Below are positions 27,010-35,916 of a stretch of DNA of 63,658 nucleotides, in pieces. The position numbers were made by a program, and so were the translations under genes. This stretch comes from Staphylococcus simulans (lineage in GTDB: Bacteria; Bacillota; Bacilli; Staphylococcales; Staphylococcaceae). Position 1 is the stretch's first letter. The number at the start of each line of letters is the position of its first letter. The notes below the pieces were generated by a model. The model saw only the letters and a list, made by a program, of their open reading frames with translations. It was not told the origin of the DNA and made no database searches. The DNA is taken from NCBI RefSeq assembly GCF_003043455.1, contig NZ_PZGG01000006.1:1-63658 (forward strand), read 5' to 3'.

Positions 27010-27590
27010 TAATGATTCCCCCTGAGTAATGTTTCTTTTAAATAACAATCCATAAGCTTTTCACGTTTTTGTTTTAAATATTTAAGTCGTCTTCTTTTTT
27101 CTGCGATGTCACCTATTACTTTTTGTTTATTGTAAGGTGGTAAAGTGATTTTCATCTGTTGAAGTTGTTTGGCAGTAATTTTCTTAACTAAACTGCCGCC
27201 TTGTCTAAATAGATTCAATTGTTTTAATGATTCCGGTGATTCATTAAACCAATAAACAAAATACGCTGGATAAATCTTATTTCTATCTATCTCTATCTGC
27301 GTATAGTTATAAGGTAGTAACGCACCTGAATGCTTGTGACTGATTAACACACATTCAGCATTCACCATATTCACTACAATCTGATTTTCATAGACATAGG
27401 TCGCATTATTATCTTCCTTTAAATATAAGGTTGTAGGTTGGTGAGGTTCTGTAAAATAGTAACCTAAGTCTTCATTCATCATACTTTGATCATAAACTTC
27501 GTGATAGATACCTTCTGTCTTATCAACTGTCTTTAATCGATTTAACAATGAACCACTTCGATAATCCTCTATAAAATTAATGACATCCAC
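27009..27590 (-). CDS. HsdS-like single target-recognition-domain protein
   Basis: A 193-aa protein with one TRD-like region (residues 1-150) ending RQGGSLVKKITAKQLQQMKITLPPYNKQ. A single C-terminal helix IGDIAEKRRRLKYLKQKREKLMDCYLKETLL resembles the HsdS spacer helix. It is translationally coupled to hsdM and precedes a full hsdS two genes later. It may act as a half-specificity subunit that dimerises, as a modulator of hsdM/hsdS, or it may be a conserved relic. It is intact, with no frameshift. Confidence 0.75.
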   Translation of the reverse strand: MDVINFIEDYRSGSLLNRLKTVDKTEGIYHEVYDQSMMNEDLGYYFTEPHQPTTLYLKEDNNATYVYENQIVVNMVNAECVLISHKHSGALLPYNYTQIEIDRNKIYPAYFVYWFNESPESLKQLNLFRQGGSLVKKITAKQLQQMKITLPPYNKQKVIGDIAEKRRRLKYLKQKREKLMDCYLKETLLRGNH

Positions 27591-27825
27591 CTCACTGTTA
27601 TGTATTTTTTGATTACTACATCAAATATAGCTCATTTAAGTCATATAGTAAAGCTGAAGTACAAACATTTGTTCTCATTTTACCTTAAAAAGTCCATTCT
27701 TTAAAATCATCATAGTTCTTTACAATTCACCTAAGTTTTAACTGATTTTCTTTTTATATGCTATATTTATATTAATAATATTTTCTAATTTGAGTGTGTG
27801 AAGTTCTACTTGTTTTTATTACATC

Positions 27826-28119
27826 ATGAAAGGTCGTGTGTATTTGAAAGCTATTTTGTGGATTATCAATATATTGAATTATCTTCTTTTGATTGGTTTG
27901 ATTAGCATCTCTGTTTTTACTGATCATATTTCTGAATGGGGTCCAAATATTATCACATTATTTCTCACATATACTTTAGCTTTGTTAGCTGCTTCGCTTG
28001 TATTAAGTGTTCGTTTTAATAGAGATGATAGAATTAATAACTACTTTTATGCGAGTACTTTTTTAAACTTGTTTAATCTTTTTATTATCTATCCGGCTCT
28101 TGCTATCTTTCTCTTTTAA
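27826..28119 (+). CDS. Small three-TM membrane protein inside the hsd locus
   Basis: 97 aa with three hydrophobic segments (about residues 8-30, 42-64 and 74-96) and a short charged loop RFNRDDRINN. It is the only plus-strand gene between hsdR and the hsdM block and is followed by a strong hairpin at 28137. An earlier non-ATG start is possible; ATG 27826 is preceded by a weak site. I do not recognise the family. Its location could mean an accessory of the restriction system or an unrelated insertion. Confidence 0.5.
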   Translation: MKGRVYLKAILWIINILNYLLLIGLISISVFTDHISEWGPNIITLFLTYTLALLAASLVLSVRFNRDDRINNYFYASTFLNLFNLFIIYPALAIFLF

Positions 28120-28136
28120 TATATTTTTATTACGTG

Positions 28137-28170
28137 AAAAAGCAGACCTCTTATTTTCAGGTCTGCTTTT
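28137..28170. terminator. Bidirectional terminator between the small membrane gene and hsdR
   Basis: Arms AAAAGCAGACCT and AGGTCTGCTTTT are perfectly complementary around a 9-nt loop. U-tracts occur on both strands. It serves the plus-strand gene ending at 28119 and hsdR ending at 28176. Confidence 0.85.
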
Positions 28171-28175
28171 GATAT

Positions 28176-30938
28176 CTAGCTTATGCTTGTAAATTTATTG
28201 ACTGTGTTTTTAATAAATGTCGCGATTTGGTTCACCGTTTTATTTCGTAATAACAAGCTGCCTTTTGTTTCTTTATCTATTTCTGATTTATTGATTTGTC
28301 CGCTATATTCGTATTCATTGATGAAGCGCTCTAACAGTTTAGCGGAGAACGCTTTAGCAACTGCGAACGATTTGATTTCTTCTCTTTTCTTACGTTCTTC
28401 AAAACGATAGTACATTTCTCTGATATCAGCGTCTACGCTTAATGTTGGGATGACATCATCTAAGAATTCACGAATTAAGTCAGATTTTAATCTTAAGTGT
28501 TCATCATCTGCTTTATCGAGTAACTTACGTATTTCATCTGTATCTTCTTGTTGTGCTTTTTTATCTTTCAAATTAATACGTGCAAGTAAGTCCAAAATGT
28601 AATCCACATTTATGACATCATTACGCATCAATTCAATTGAGAAATCGATATCTTCTAAAATAGACGCTTTCTCTCCAGCGTTTTCTTCCCTTTGTTGTTT
28701 TCGTAGTTGTACTTGTCGATAGATTTCTTTATATTGACCGAGGTAATCCTCATATTCTTGATGATCAATACCGATTTCATCTAATGTAAACTCGAATTCT
28801 GGGAATGGTTTAATTTTGACTAATAGGAATGTTAAGTCTCTAAATGCCTTAACAAATTTTTCTTTGTCTTCATCACGTTCTAATTGTTGAATCGTTTCTG
28901 CTAGTGGAGCTATATCATAAACTGCAGCTAACGCTTTTTGGAAACGTTGTAATAACACGTGGTAAGGCGGGCTTAACACTACATCTGTATTATCTGTTTT
29001 AGAGAATATTTCTATTGCTTTGTCGGTGTTCGCTTTTAAGTTACGATAGCATACGATATTCCCATATGGTTTTGTTTCTTTTTCAACACGGTTTGTTCTT
29101 GAGAATGCTTGAATTAAGCCGTGATGATATAAGTTTCTATCAACGTATAGTGTATTTAATAACTTACTGTCAAAACCAGTTAAGAAGATATTAACTACAA
29201 TTAAGATATCTATCTTTTCGCCTGGAATCACTTTCTTCATACGTTTAGAAACATCTGAGAAATAGCCTGCGTAGTTGTAAGTATCAAAGTTAGTACCGAA
29301 CTTTTGGTTATAGTCTTTCATGACATATTCTAATTCGTCACGCACATAAACATGATTTTCTTTTTCTTTCGTGTCCTCATTTGGATCAGAACTTGTAAAG
29401 ATAGATGATACTTTCAGGTTGTGTTCTCCCGCTTCTTCCTTCTCTTTAAAGACACGGAAGTATTCCATTGCTCTTTCAATACTATCTACTGTGAAGATTG
29501 ATGTGTATTTACCGCCGTATGTTTTCTTTTTATAGTTTTCGATAATATCATCTACTATGATTTCATGACGCTCTTTATAGCCATAATATTCTGGTCTATC
29601 AATATCTTTAACTTCTCCATCATTCATATGTTTTTTAAGGTGCGCAACTTTAACATAGTCTACTGAGAAACCAAGTACGTTATTATCTCTAATAGCATCT
29701 TTAATTAAGTAATGATGTAAGCAACGACCAAAGATATCAGCTGTACTGCGGCCATCTTGGCTTTTATTGACTTCAAAGCGTGGTGTGCCTGTAAAGCCGA
29801 AGTATTGTGCATTTTTAAAGTGTTTCTTCACATCACCATGCATACTTCCAAATTGTGAACGATGACATTCATCGATAATGAAGATGACTTTATCTGTCTC
29901 ATAACGGTCCATTATTTTATTACCAGAGTTAACAGCTTTAGCCATTTTCTGCATTGTCGTTACAATGAGTTTATTTTCGTCTGAGCCGAGTTGTTTTAAT
30001 AAGGTTCTCGTATTTTCTGTCGTATCTACAGAACCTTTATCGAATTTATTAAATTCTGATATGGTTTGACTGTCTAAATCTTGACGGTCAACTAGGAAGA
30101 TCACTTTCTTAATATCATCTTTCTCCGCTAGTAACTGACTGACTTTAAATGATGTCAGTGTTTTACCACTTCCGGTTGTATGCCAAATATAACCATTATT
30201 ATTTGTTTCAGTTGCTTGGTTTAAAATTTCTTCCACGGCATAAACTTGGTATGGCCGCAAGGCCATCAAGATACCTTCAGTTTGATTGATAACCATATAA
30301 CGACTAATCATTTTAGCGATTTGACATGGTTCTAAGAAATCATCAATGAAATCTCGTAAGTGTGTAATACGTTCATTCTCTTTATCTGTCCAATAGAACA
30401 TATGACTCTTCAATAACTGTTTATCACTATTCGCAAGATAGCGTGTTTGTAGCTTGTTACTGATAACTAAAATTTGTATGTACTTAAATAATCCCGTATA
30501 GTTATAGCGTTGATAACGCTCAACTTGGTTAAAGGCTTCAGTAATTGCGACACCGCTTCGCTTCAATTCAATTTGAACCAATGGTAAACCGTTAATTAGA
30601 ATCGTCACATCATAACGACTTTTATGTTTATCCTTAACAGTAACTTGGTTTGTCACTTGAAACTTATTTTGACACCATTTTTCTTTATTGAAAAACTCCA
30701 AATAAGCGATAGTACTGTCGTCTCTGACTAATTCATATTTATCTCGTAATTTCATCGCACTATCAAACACAGACTTATCCGAAATATCCACCATTAACCG
30801 ATCAGTATTACGTTCATTCAGAATCTGGCGAAAGTTATTTTCTAACTGTTCTGTGTTATGAATCTTTACACGTTCATAACCTAAGTTGTTAAGTTGCTGC
30901 ATTACTTCTTCTAAAGCATGTTCACTCTGGTATGACAT
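28176..30938 (-). CDS. hsdR: Type I restriction endonuclease subunit HsdR
   Basis: About 920 aa. The N-terminal nuclease core is [21 protein letters not shown] (D...ExK) near residues 120-140. The SF2 translocase has Walker [13 protein letters not shown] near 250, DECHRSQFG near 365, GFTGTP, and the motif VI region QAFSRTNRV near 610; a C-terminal helical domain follows. I chose ATG 30938 ([11 protein letters not shown]) behind TGGAGGGAGA. It cuts DNA away from the recognition site and works with HsdM and HsdS. It is on the same strand but in a separate unit from S'-M-S, with a plus-strand gene between. Confidence 0.95.
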   Translation of the reverse strand: MSYQSEHALEEVMQQLNNLGYERVKIHNTEQLENNFRQILNERNTDRLMVDISDKSVFDSAMKLRDKYELVRDDSTIAYLEFFNKEKWCQNKFQVTNQVTVKDKHKSRYDVTILINGLPLVQIELKRSGVAITEAFNQVERYQRYNYTGLFKYIQILVISNKLQTRYLANSDKQLLKSHMFYWTDKENERITHLRDFIDDFLEPCQIAKMISRYMVINQTEGILMALRPYQVYAVEEILNQATETNNNGYIWHTTGSGKTLTSFKVSQLLAEKDDIKKVIFLVDRQDLDSQTISEFNKFDKGSVDTTENTRTLLKQLGSDENKLIVTTMQKMAKAVNSGNKIMDRYETDKVIFIIDECHRSQFGSMHGDVKKHFKNAQYFGFTGTPRFEVNKSQDGRSTADIFGRCLHHYLIKDAIRDNNVLGFSVDYVKVAHLKKHMNDGEVKDIDRPEYYGYKERHEIIVDDIIENYKKKTYGGKYTSIFTVDSIERAMEYFRVFKEKEEAGEHNLKVSSIFTSSDPNEDTKEKENHVYVRDELEYVMKDYNQKFGTNFDTYNYAGYFSDVSKRMKKVIPGEKIDILIVVNIFLTGFDSKLLNTLYVDRNLYHHGLIQAFSRTNRVEKETKPYGNIVCYRNLKANTDKAIEIFSKTDNTDVVLSPPYHVLLQRFQKALAAVYDIAPLAETIQQLERDEDKEKFVKAFRDLTFLLVKIKPFPEFEFTLDEIGIDHQEYEDYLGQYKEIYRQVQLRKQQREENAGEKASILEDIDFSIELMRNDVINVDYILDLLARINLKDKKAQQEDTDEIRKLLDKADDEHLRLKSDLIREFLDDVIPTLSVDADIREMYYRFEERKKREEIKSFAVAKAFSAKLLERFINEYEYSGQINKSEIDKETKGSLLLRNKTVNQIATFIKNTVNKFTSIS

Positions 30939-30986
30939 AGTCTCCCTCCACTCTATCCAAAACTCATCCATCCTTTATTTACTTCA

Positions 30987-31032
30987 ATCATACTATAAAA
31001 ACTTCCTATTTTAGAGGACTTTATAGTATGAT
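30987..31032. promoter_or_regulatory. Long perfect inverted repeat upstream of hsdR
   Basis: Arms ATCATACTATAAA and TTTATAGTATGAT are perfect over 13 bp around a 20-nt loop. There is no U-tract after the stem. It covers the 87-bp region (30971-31057) between the upstream gene's stop and hsdR, so it may be an operator for hsdR or a weak terminator for the membrane-protein gene. Confidence 0.55.
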
Positions 31033-31057
31033 GTGTACGAATTATTCAATGATATTG

Positions 31058-32509
31058 TTATTCAACTGAATTGAGTTTAGATTTCTTTTCTTCTGAAGCT
31101 TCTTTTTTTACTTTTTCTAACTTTTCTAAAGTTTCCTCCGAAAGCAAGGCATAATAACTTTCTAACACTTCAAACATCTCTTTATAATTTTTATTTATTT
31201 CAAATTCATCCCATAAGAAAAAGTATTTTTCAATAATGTCTATAAGAACTAGATTTTGATTTTTAAATTTCAAATTACCTTTCAAAAATTTATATTGCTC
31301 TTTCTTGCCAACATCAGAATAATTTAAAATAAATAAGAAAGATGTAATTAAGTCATCGTAATGACTATAAACATTATTTTTTTTGTACATATCTATTAAC
31401 TTATTAACGGCAGCCTCATCTCTTACATGAAAATATTTTACAAGTTGGCTAACAAATTCATCTTCTTTTAGTGCTACATGTTCAAGATGTGCTACTGGAA
31501 CCAACTCTTTTATAAGCCTTTCTTTTTCGTATTCATCTTCATACTCGTTCATATTAAAATGAACATTATGCTCTCGTAATTCATTTTCTATTTTCTTAGC
31601 GATTGTAATTATACGTTCAATACTAAAATATATTGCAATTGTTGCCAAAAGTATACTTTCAATTGATATTGATTCAGTGGATTTACTAAAGATAATAACC
31701 GGAATAATTAGCAGGTAAAATAATAATTTAACTGTTAATTTATGCACTTCTTTTTTTAGGCTTTCACTACCAACCAATATTATTATTGATAATGAAAGTG
31801 TTATAGGTATTACTTTTGACACCATTGGCAAGTATATATGACAGATTGTTACAATCGTTAAGATTACTAAAATTAGCAGCGTTATTTTCAAAGGTGTTGG
31901 TCTCACTTTAAATCCTGAATTTGTTATCAACAGATAATATAGTCTTTTTAAAATTTTATAATATTTTCCTGTCCCAACTGGCTGAAAAATCAATATAATA
32001 GACAACAAAACTAATCCTAATAAAAGAGGGCCCAATACAACTTTATAGACAGCTACAATAACAATTATTAAAGCCAACAAGTTAATATTAAATATCGTGA
32101 TAAAAAATCTTTTTTGAGTTATCGGTTTTAAAATCAGCATAAGTATTGTCGTTAAAACTGTCATAATAATTACTACTAATATCAGTTTTCCATAAGTATA
32201 TAACAGTAGGTTTTGGACATCATTTATTAAAGATACAAATTTTACTTCGATTGGTTTTCCAGGGATAAACAACTCATTTTTACCTTGAATAATATTTCCA
32301 AAATTTATTCCAAACGCTATAACAAAAAGCACTAAAATGTCAATTATAGGAGAGAGAGGCACTAAAAAAGTACTTAATAAAAACAGCATCAATAAAAACC
32401 CTATTAAAAGTATATTTATAGCAGTTAAATCCTGAATATTTTTCTTTTTATTTCCTAAAGATTCCACAAGAATATTTAAACTTCTCAATAAAGTGTCTTT
32501 ATCTTTCAA
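31058..32509 (-). CDS. Polytopic membrane protein with cytoplasmic helical tail, unrecognised
   Basis: 483 aa. About ten hydrophobic segments occupy residues 25-300. They are followed by a soluble, charged, helix-rich C-terminal domain of roughly 170 aa (from KKIENELREHNVHF to KKEASEEKKSKLNSVE). The start is TTG with GGAGGT nine bases upstream. Base composition is as AT-rich as the CBASS block. It lies directly upstream of hsdR on the same strand, so it may belong to the island. I do not recognise the family. Confidence 0.7.
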   Translation of the reverse strand: MKDKDTLLRSLNILVESLGNKKKNIQDLTAINILLIGFLLMLFLLSTFLVPLSPIIDILVLFVIAFGINFGNIIQGKNELFIPGKPIEVKFVSLINDVQNLLLYTYGKLILVVIIMTVLTTILMLILKPITQKRFFITIFNINLLALIIVIVAVYKVVLGPLLLGLVLLSIILIFQPVGTGKYYKILKRLYYLLITNSGFKVRPTPLKITLLILVILTIVTICHIYLPMVSKVIPITLSLSIIILVGSESLKKEVHKLTVKLLFYLLIIPVIIFSKSTESISIESILLATIAIYFSIERIITIAKKIENELREHNVHFNMNEYEDEYEKERLIKELVPVAHLEHVALKEDEFVSQLVKYFHVRDEAAVNKLIDMYKKNNVYSHYDDLITSFLFILNYSDVGKKEQYKFLKGNLKFKNQNLVLIDIIEKYFFLWDEFEINKNYKEMFEVLESYYALLSEETLEKLEKVKKEASEEKKSKLNSVE

Positions 32510-32578
32510 TTTTTTCTACCTCCATATTCACACTATTTTAAATCCTCTAAACTATATTGAACTATTTGTTTAATATAG

Positions 32579-32620
32579 AAAGGAGTTTAGCCTTGCTTGA
32601 ATAGCACTCTAAACTCCTTT
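32579..32620 (-). terminator. Terminator of the first zinc-ribbon/TM paralogue gene
   Basis: Perfect 12-bp arms AAAGGAGTTTAG and CTAAACTCCTTT around an 18-nt loop, directly after the stop at 32624. Confidence 0.75.
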
Positions 32621-32623
32621 TAT

Positions 32624-33337
32624 TTATATTTGATCAATGTTTTCAATAGCTTTAATGTATTGTCCATTTGTATAGACTTTGATGGTGTAGTCATTGTCTT
32701 TGTTTTTATCGTAGTACCAAGTGTCGCCACGTTTTTCGTTTGGTACGTTATGGAAGTCGGTGAACTCTCTTGTTGTGACGTTAGAAGGGACAACGAAGAC
32801 ATGATCTGCTTTGTTGTCATTGTCATAACTTACGGCAATATTTCCGTATTTGTTTGCGTCATGACCGTTAATATCTAGACTTTCTTCCGGCTCTCCATAT
32901 TTGTTTTCAATTGTTTTCTTAGTATCTCCAATATGGAATCCTTTATAACCTGAAGAGTTATCTGCGTTCATAAAATTAGCGCTGAAGTCATCTGAGTTTA
33001 CTTCAACTTTAACTGTTTTTGTTTCTTGTTTTGATGTTGTTGCTTGTTCTTGTGTTGTATCGTTTTGTGCGGCTTTTTTGTCGTTATCTTCACGGATACT
33101 CATAAAGTGAGAGATGGCGAAAATCAACGCAGCAACCAAAACGAGGATAATAAGACTAATCACGATAATCCAACCTTTTGATAATTTCTTTTTAGATGAC
33201 TGTATACTGTGTGTTTCGTTTGTAGGTTTTGATTGTGCTGCATCACGCCTGTCTTTTCGTGGCACTTTTGCGCCGCAGTTTGTACAGAATAGTTCATCAG
33301 GTTCTAATTTCTTTCCACAATTTGTACAGTACTTCAA
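32624..33337 (-). CDS. Zinc-ribbon, single-TM protein; paralogue 1 of 3
   Basis: A 237-aa protein. An N-terminal zinc ribbon (CTNCGKK...FCTNCG, residues 4-22) is followed by a TM helix (residues 53-76), a Gln/Thr-rich linker, and an extracytoplasmic C-terminal domain. That domain starts GYKGFHIGDTKKTIENKYG and includes SYDNDNKADHVFVVPS and the end IKVYTNGQYIKAIENI. The same architecture and C-terminal domain occur at 45370-46059 and 59952-60611. The start is TTG behind AAGGAG. Function is unknown; the GxxxG...YG element recalls small envelope stress domains, which is only an impression. Confidence 0.8.
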   Translation of the reverse strand: MKYCTNCGKKLEPDELFCTNCGAKVPRKDRRDAAQSKPTNETHSIQSSKKKLSKGWIIVISLIILVLVAALIFAISHFMSIREDNDKKAAQNDTTQEQATTSKQETKTVKVEVNSDDFSANFMNADNSSGYKGFHIGDTKKTIENKYGEPEESLDINGHDANKYGNIAVSYDNDNKADHVFVVPSNVTTREFTDFHNVPNEKRGDTWYYDKNKDNDYTIKVYTNGQYIKAIENIDQI

Positions 33338-33607
33338 AATTAAACTCCTTTCTATATTCAGATGACATAGATGCCGTTATTTTGAGTACAAACTATCACC
33401 TTTACAGTTTTCACAACTTGATAATGTACTTCAATTATACATCTTGTTATTTGAATTTATAGTACATTTTTTGTCTTTTTTGAAAATTATTTCAATAACT
33501 TTAATTGTGTTATAGATATTGAAAAATGAGTGTGCTACTATGACATTAATCACACAAAATATTGTGTATTATTTTTTATATTTAATTAAAAGTTAAGGGG
33601 GATTAAC

Positions 33608-34450
33608 ATGAAATGTCCAAAATGTGGAGCACCTGTTGAACAAGGCGATCGTTTCTGCGGAGAATGCGGAATCGATTTAACTAAAGTATCAGCTGTTTCC
33701 TCACACAATTCTACTGAATTAGAATCATCTCAAGCATTACATAATCACAATGAAAATGAACCAACACACTCTAATCAACAACCTAGTTTCGACAAAGAAA
33801 AATTCAATCAACAAGCGAATGAAATCAAACACGAAGGAACGAGTTTCTTTTCACAACTCTTTAAATCACATGACAGTGTGATTGCGGGTACTAAACCTTT
33901 CTCACTTAAATTTATCGGCATACTCGCTGCAGTATTCTTAATTTTGACACTGATTGTTTTAGCCATCTTCGTTCCAAGTGAAGTCAACTACATTGGTTAT
34001 GGTGTTACGAAATCAGGTATTGTCACAAAATCATTCTTCGGTATTCTGTTATTCTTAATTATTTCTTATGGATTACTTGCTGGGGTGACACGTCTGGTAG
34101 TTAAAGACAACATCAGTTTTGCAAAGATTCTGTCTGACTTTGTATTCATTAATACTTTCTCATTCATTTTCTTCATTTTAGGATTACTGTTACTAAGAGG
34201 CGAAATTTATTCAATCGGGTCATTCTTATTATTACTAGGAATTGTCAGCTTCTATGCATCAGCTGTTTATCTCATCACGAAATACTCTAGTTACCATACA
34301 TTACGTATTCCAGTGTTCTTCGGTATTATCATCTATATTGTCGTTCAATTTATCGTACTATCAATCTACGGTGAAATGCTTCGAAATACATTTGTAGATA
34401 TCTTTGGAAGTATGCTTGAAGACCTGTTTAGATTTGGAGGTGGTTTCTAG
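33608..34450 (+). CDS. Zinc-ribbon membrane protein with five to six TM segments
   Basis: A 280-aa protein. It starts with a zinc ribbon (CPKCGAPVEQGDRFCGECG), then a hydrophilic region (residues 30-95), then about five or six hydrophobic segments up to residue 265. It is divergent from paralogue 1 and ends in TAGTG, sharing one base with the next gene. The family resembles the zinc-ribbon YIP1-like or DUF6574 membrane proteins of staphylococci. The role is unknown. Confidence 0.75.
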   Translation: MKCPKCGAPVEQGDRFCGECGIDLTKVSAVSSHNSTELESSQALHNHNENEPTHSNQQPSFDKEKFNQQANEIKHEGTSFFSQLFKSHDSVIAGTKPFSLKFIGILAAVFLILTLIVLAIFVPSEVNYIGYGVTKSGIVTKSFFGILLFLIISYGLLAGVTRLVVKDNISFAKILSDFVFINTFSFIFFILGLLLLRGEIYSIGSFLLLLGIVSFYASAVYLITKYSSYHTLRIPVFFGIIIYIVVQFIVLSIYGEMLRNTFVDIFGSMLEDLFRFGGGF

Positions 34451-35748
34451 TGAAGTTCTGTCGTAATTGCGGACACAAACTTAAAGAGGGACAGAAAGTT
34501 TGCCCACAATGCGGAACACCCACGAATCAAACACCTAAGCGCTCTAATCAAAACTATCACTCAGAACCACGCCAACCACAATCTAAAAAGATATGGGTGA
34601 TTATCGGTATTATTGCCGCAATCATTATTATTTTACTGATACTCTTTTTTGTTGGTAAGCAACAAACGAGTGTCACACATCAAGCAGATCAAGTCGCAGA
34701 TGCGATTAAAGATAAAGACCCAAATAAAGTTAAAAAGTATGTTACGTCAGACGGTAAAAAATTAAGCAAAGATGAAGCCCAAGCATTTCTTGATATCTTA
34801 GAAGGCGGTAAACTTTATAAAACCGTAGGTAATGAAGTCAAAGAAAAAGGCGAAAGCATGAAACGTAATCATAAGTATAGCGATACTGTTAAATATGATA
34901 GCGAAACAATTATGAACATCGACCAAGATGGAAAGAAATGGCTCTTCTTTGATGATTATAAATTCGATATTCCAAACTACTCTATTGGTATGGATGATAT
35001 TTCAGATGGTGGCACAATCACATACGAATACGAAGGCAAGAAACATAAAGTAGATAGTAATGGTCATATTGGCTCATTCCCACTTGGTCTTTATGAGTTA
35101 AAAGCTACAAAGAAAGTTAATGATAAAGACTATAAAGGACAACTACAAATCTATGCTTCACAGCACTCAAGCCTTGCTCACTCAAACTTTGATCAAATCA
35201 AATTTAACGTCGAATTAGATAACTACAGTATTGACGAAGAAGATACAACACTTTACATCAACAACAAGCCACATGACTTCGACTCTTCAACAGAGTATGG
35301 CCCATATCCGCCAGATGAGAAAGTTGAAGTATACGCAGTAGCTGATGTAGAAGGTAAGAACTTCACATCAGACAAACAAGTAGTGAAATTCGAAGGAGAT
35401 TCAGAAAGTCCAGAAACAGTAAAACTTTCTTTCGATGACGATGCCATCGATAAACAAATCGATAAAGCATTAGAAAAAGAAATGAGCAAAGACGACGATG
35501 ATGATGAAAGCTCAGACGAAAAAGTCACACGAGACAACGTCATCGACGTTGTAGAATCATTCGAAGGCAGCACACTTGATACAGACACATACACATATAA
35601 AGAACCAGAAAAGAATGGAGACGACTGGGGATTCTCATACACAGATAAAGACGGAGACCTTGCTGGATCTTACATCATTGAACCAGACAAATACGTCATC
35701 AAATATGATGAAGATGGCGAAGAAATCGACTCTGGCTACGGAGATTAA
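34450..35748 (+). CDS. TcaA/YvbJ-like zinc-ribbon envelope protein
   Basis: 432 aa. A zinc ribbon (FCRNCGHKLKEGQKVCPQCG) is followed by one TM segment (residues 50-72) and a large extracytoplasmic part with repeated small domains. One begins HQADQVADAIKDKDPNKVKKYV, as in the second TcaA domain, and a very acidic stretch (DDDDDESSDE) lies near residue 355. TcaA in S. aureus is linked to glycopeptide susceptibility; this protein has the same plan but no tcaR/tcaB nearby. The start is GTG with GGAGGTGG upstream. Confidence 0.78.
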   Translation: MKFCRNCGHKLKEGQKVCPQCGTPTNQTPKRSNQNYHSEPRQPQSKKIWVIIGIIAAIIIILLILFFVGKQQTSVTHQADQVADAIKDKDPNKVKKYVTSDGKKLSKDEAQAFLDILEGGKLYKTVGNEVKEKGESMKRNHKYSDTVKYDSETIMNIDQDGKKWLFFDDYKFDIPNYSIGMDDISDGGTITYEYEGKKHKVDSNGHIGSFPLGLYELKATKKVNDKDYKGQLQIYASQHSSLAHSNFDQIKFNVELDNYSIDEEDTTLYINNKPHDFDSSTEYGPYPPDEKVEVYAVADVEGKNFTSDKQVVKFEGDSESPETVKLSFDDDAIDKQIDKALEKEMSKDDDDDESSDEKVTRDNVIDVVESFEGSTLDTDTYTYKEPEKNGDDWGFSYTDKDGDLAGSYIIEPDKYVIKYDEDGEEIDSGYGD

Positions 35749-35763
35749 TTTTATACAACTATT

Positions 35764-35800
35764 AAAGCTGCATGACCTTGAAATGAGGTCATGCAGCTTT
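35764..35800 (+). terminator. Terminator after the zinc-ribbon operon
   Basis: A perfect 15-bp stem with arms AAAGCTGCATGACCT and AGGTCATGCAGCTTT and a 7-nt loop, followed by TTCATTACTT on the plus strand. Confidence 0.85.
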
Positions 35801-35916
35801 TCATTACTTCTAAAATAATATATTATATTCTGACTTATACATGTAATATAGGTCACATCAATCGACAACCGTTTATGTCAGTCGAGTTCAGTGATAATAA
35901 AACTCACTCAATACTT

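Noticed and set aside
27009..27590. Half-size HsdS as a decayed pseudogene
   Set aside because: The frame is intact, it is coupled to hsdM and ends in a proper spacer helix; nothing shows decay.
35253..35642. Minus-strand open frame opposite the TcaA-like gene
   Set aside because: It is Ser-rich antisense to the acidic Asp/Glu-rich coding stretch, has no ribosome site, and the plus-strand frame has clear domain motifs.
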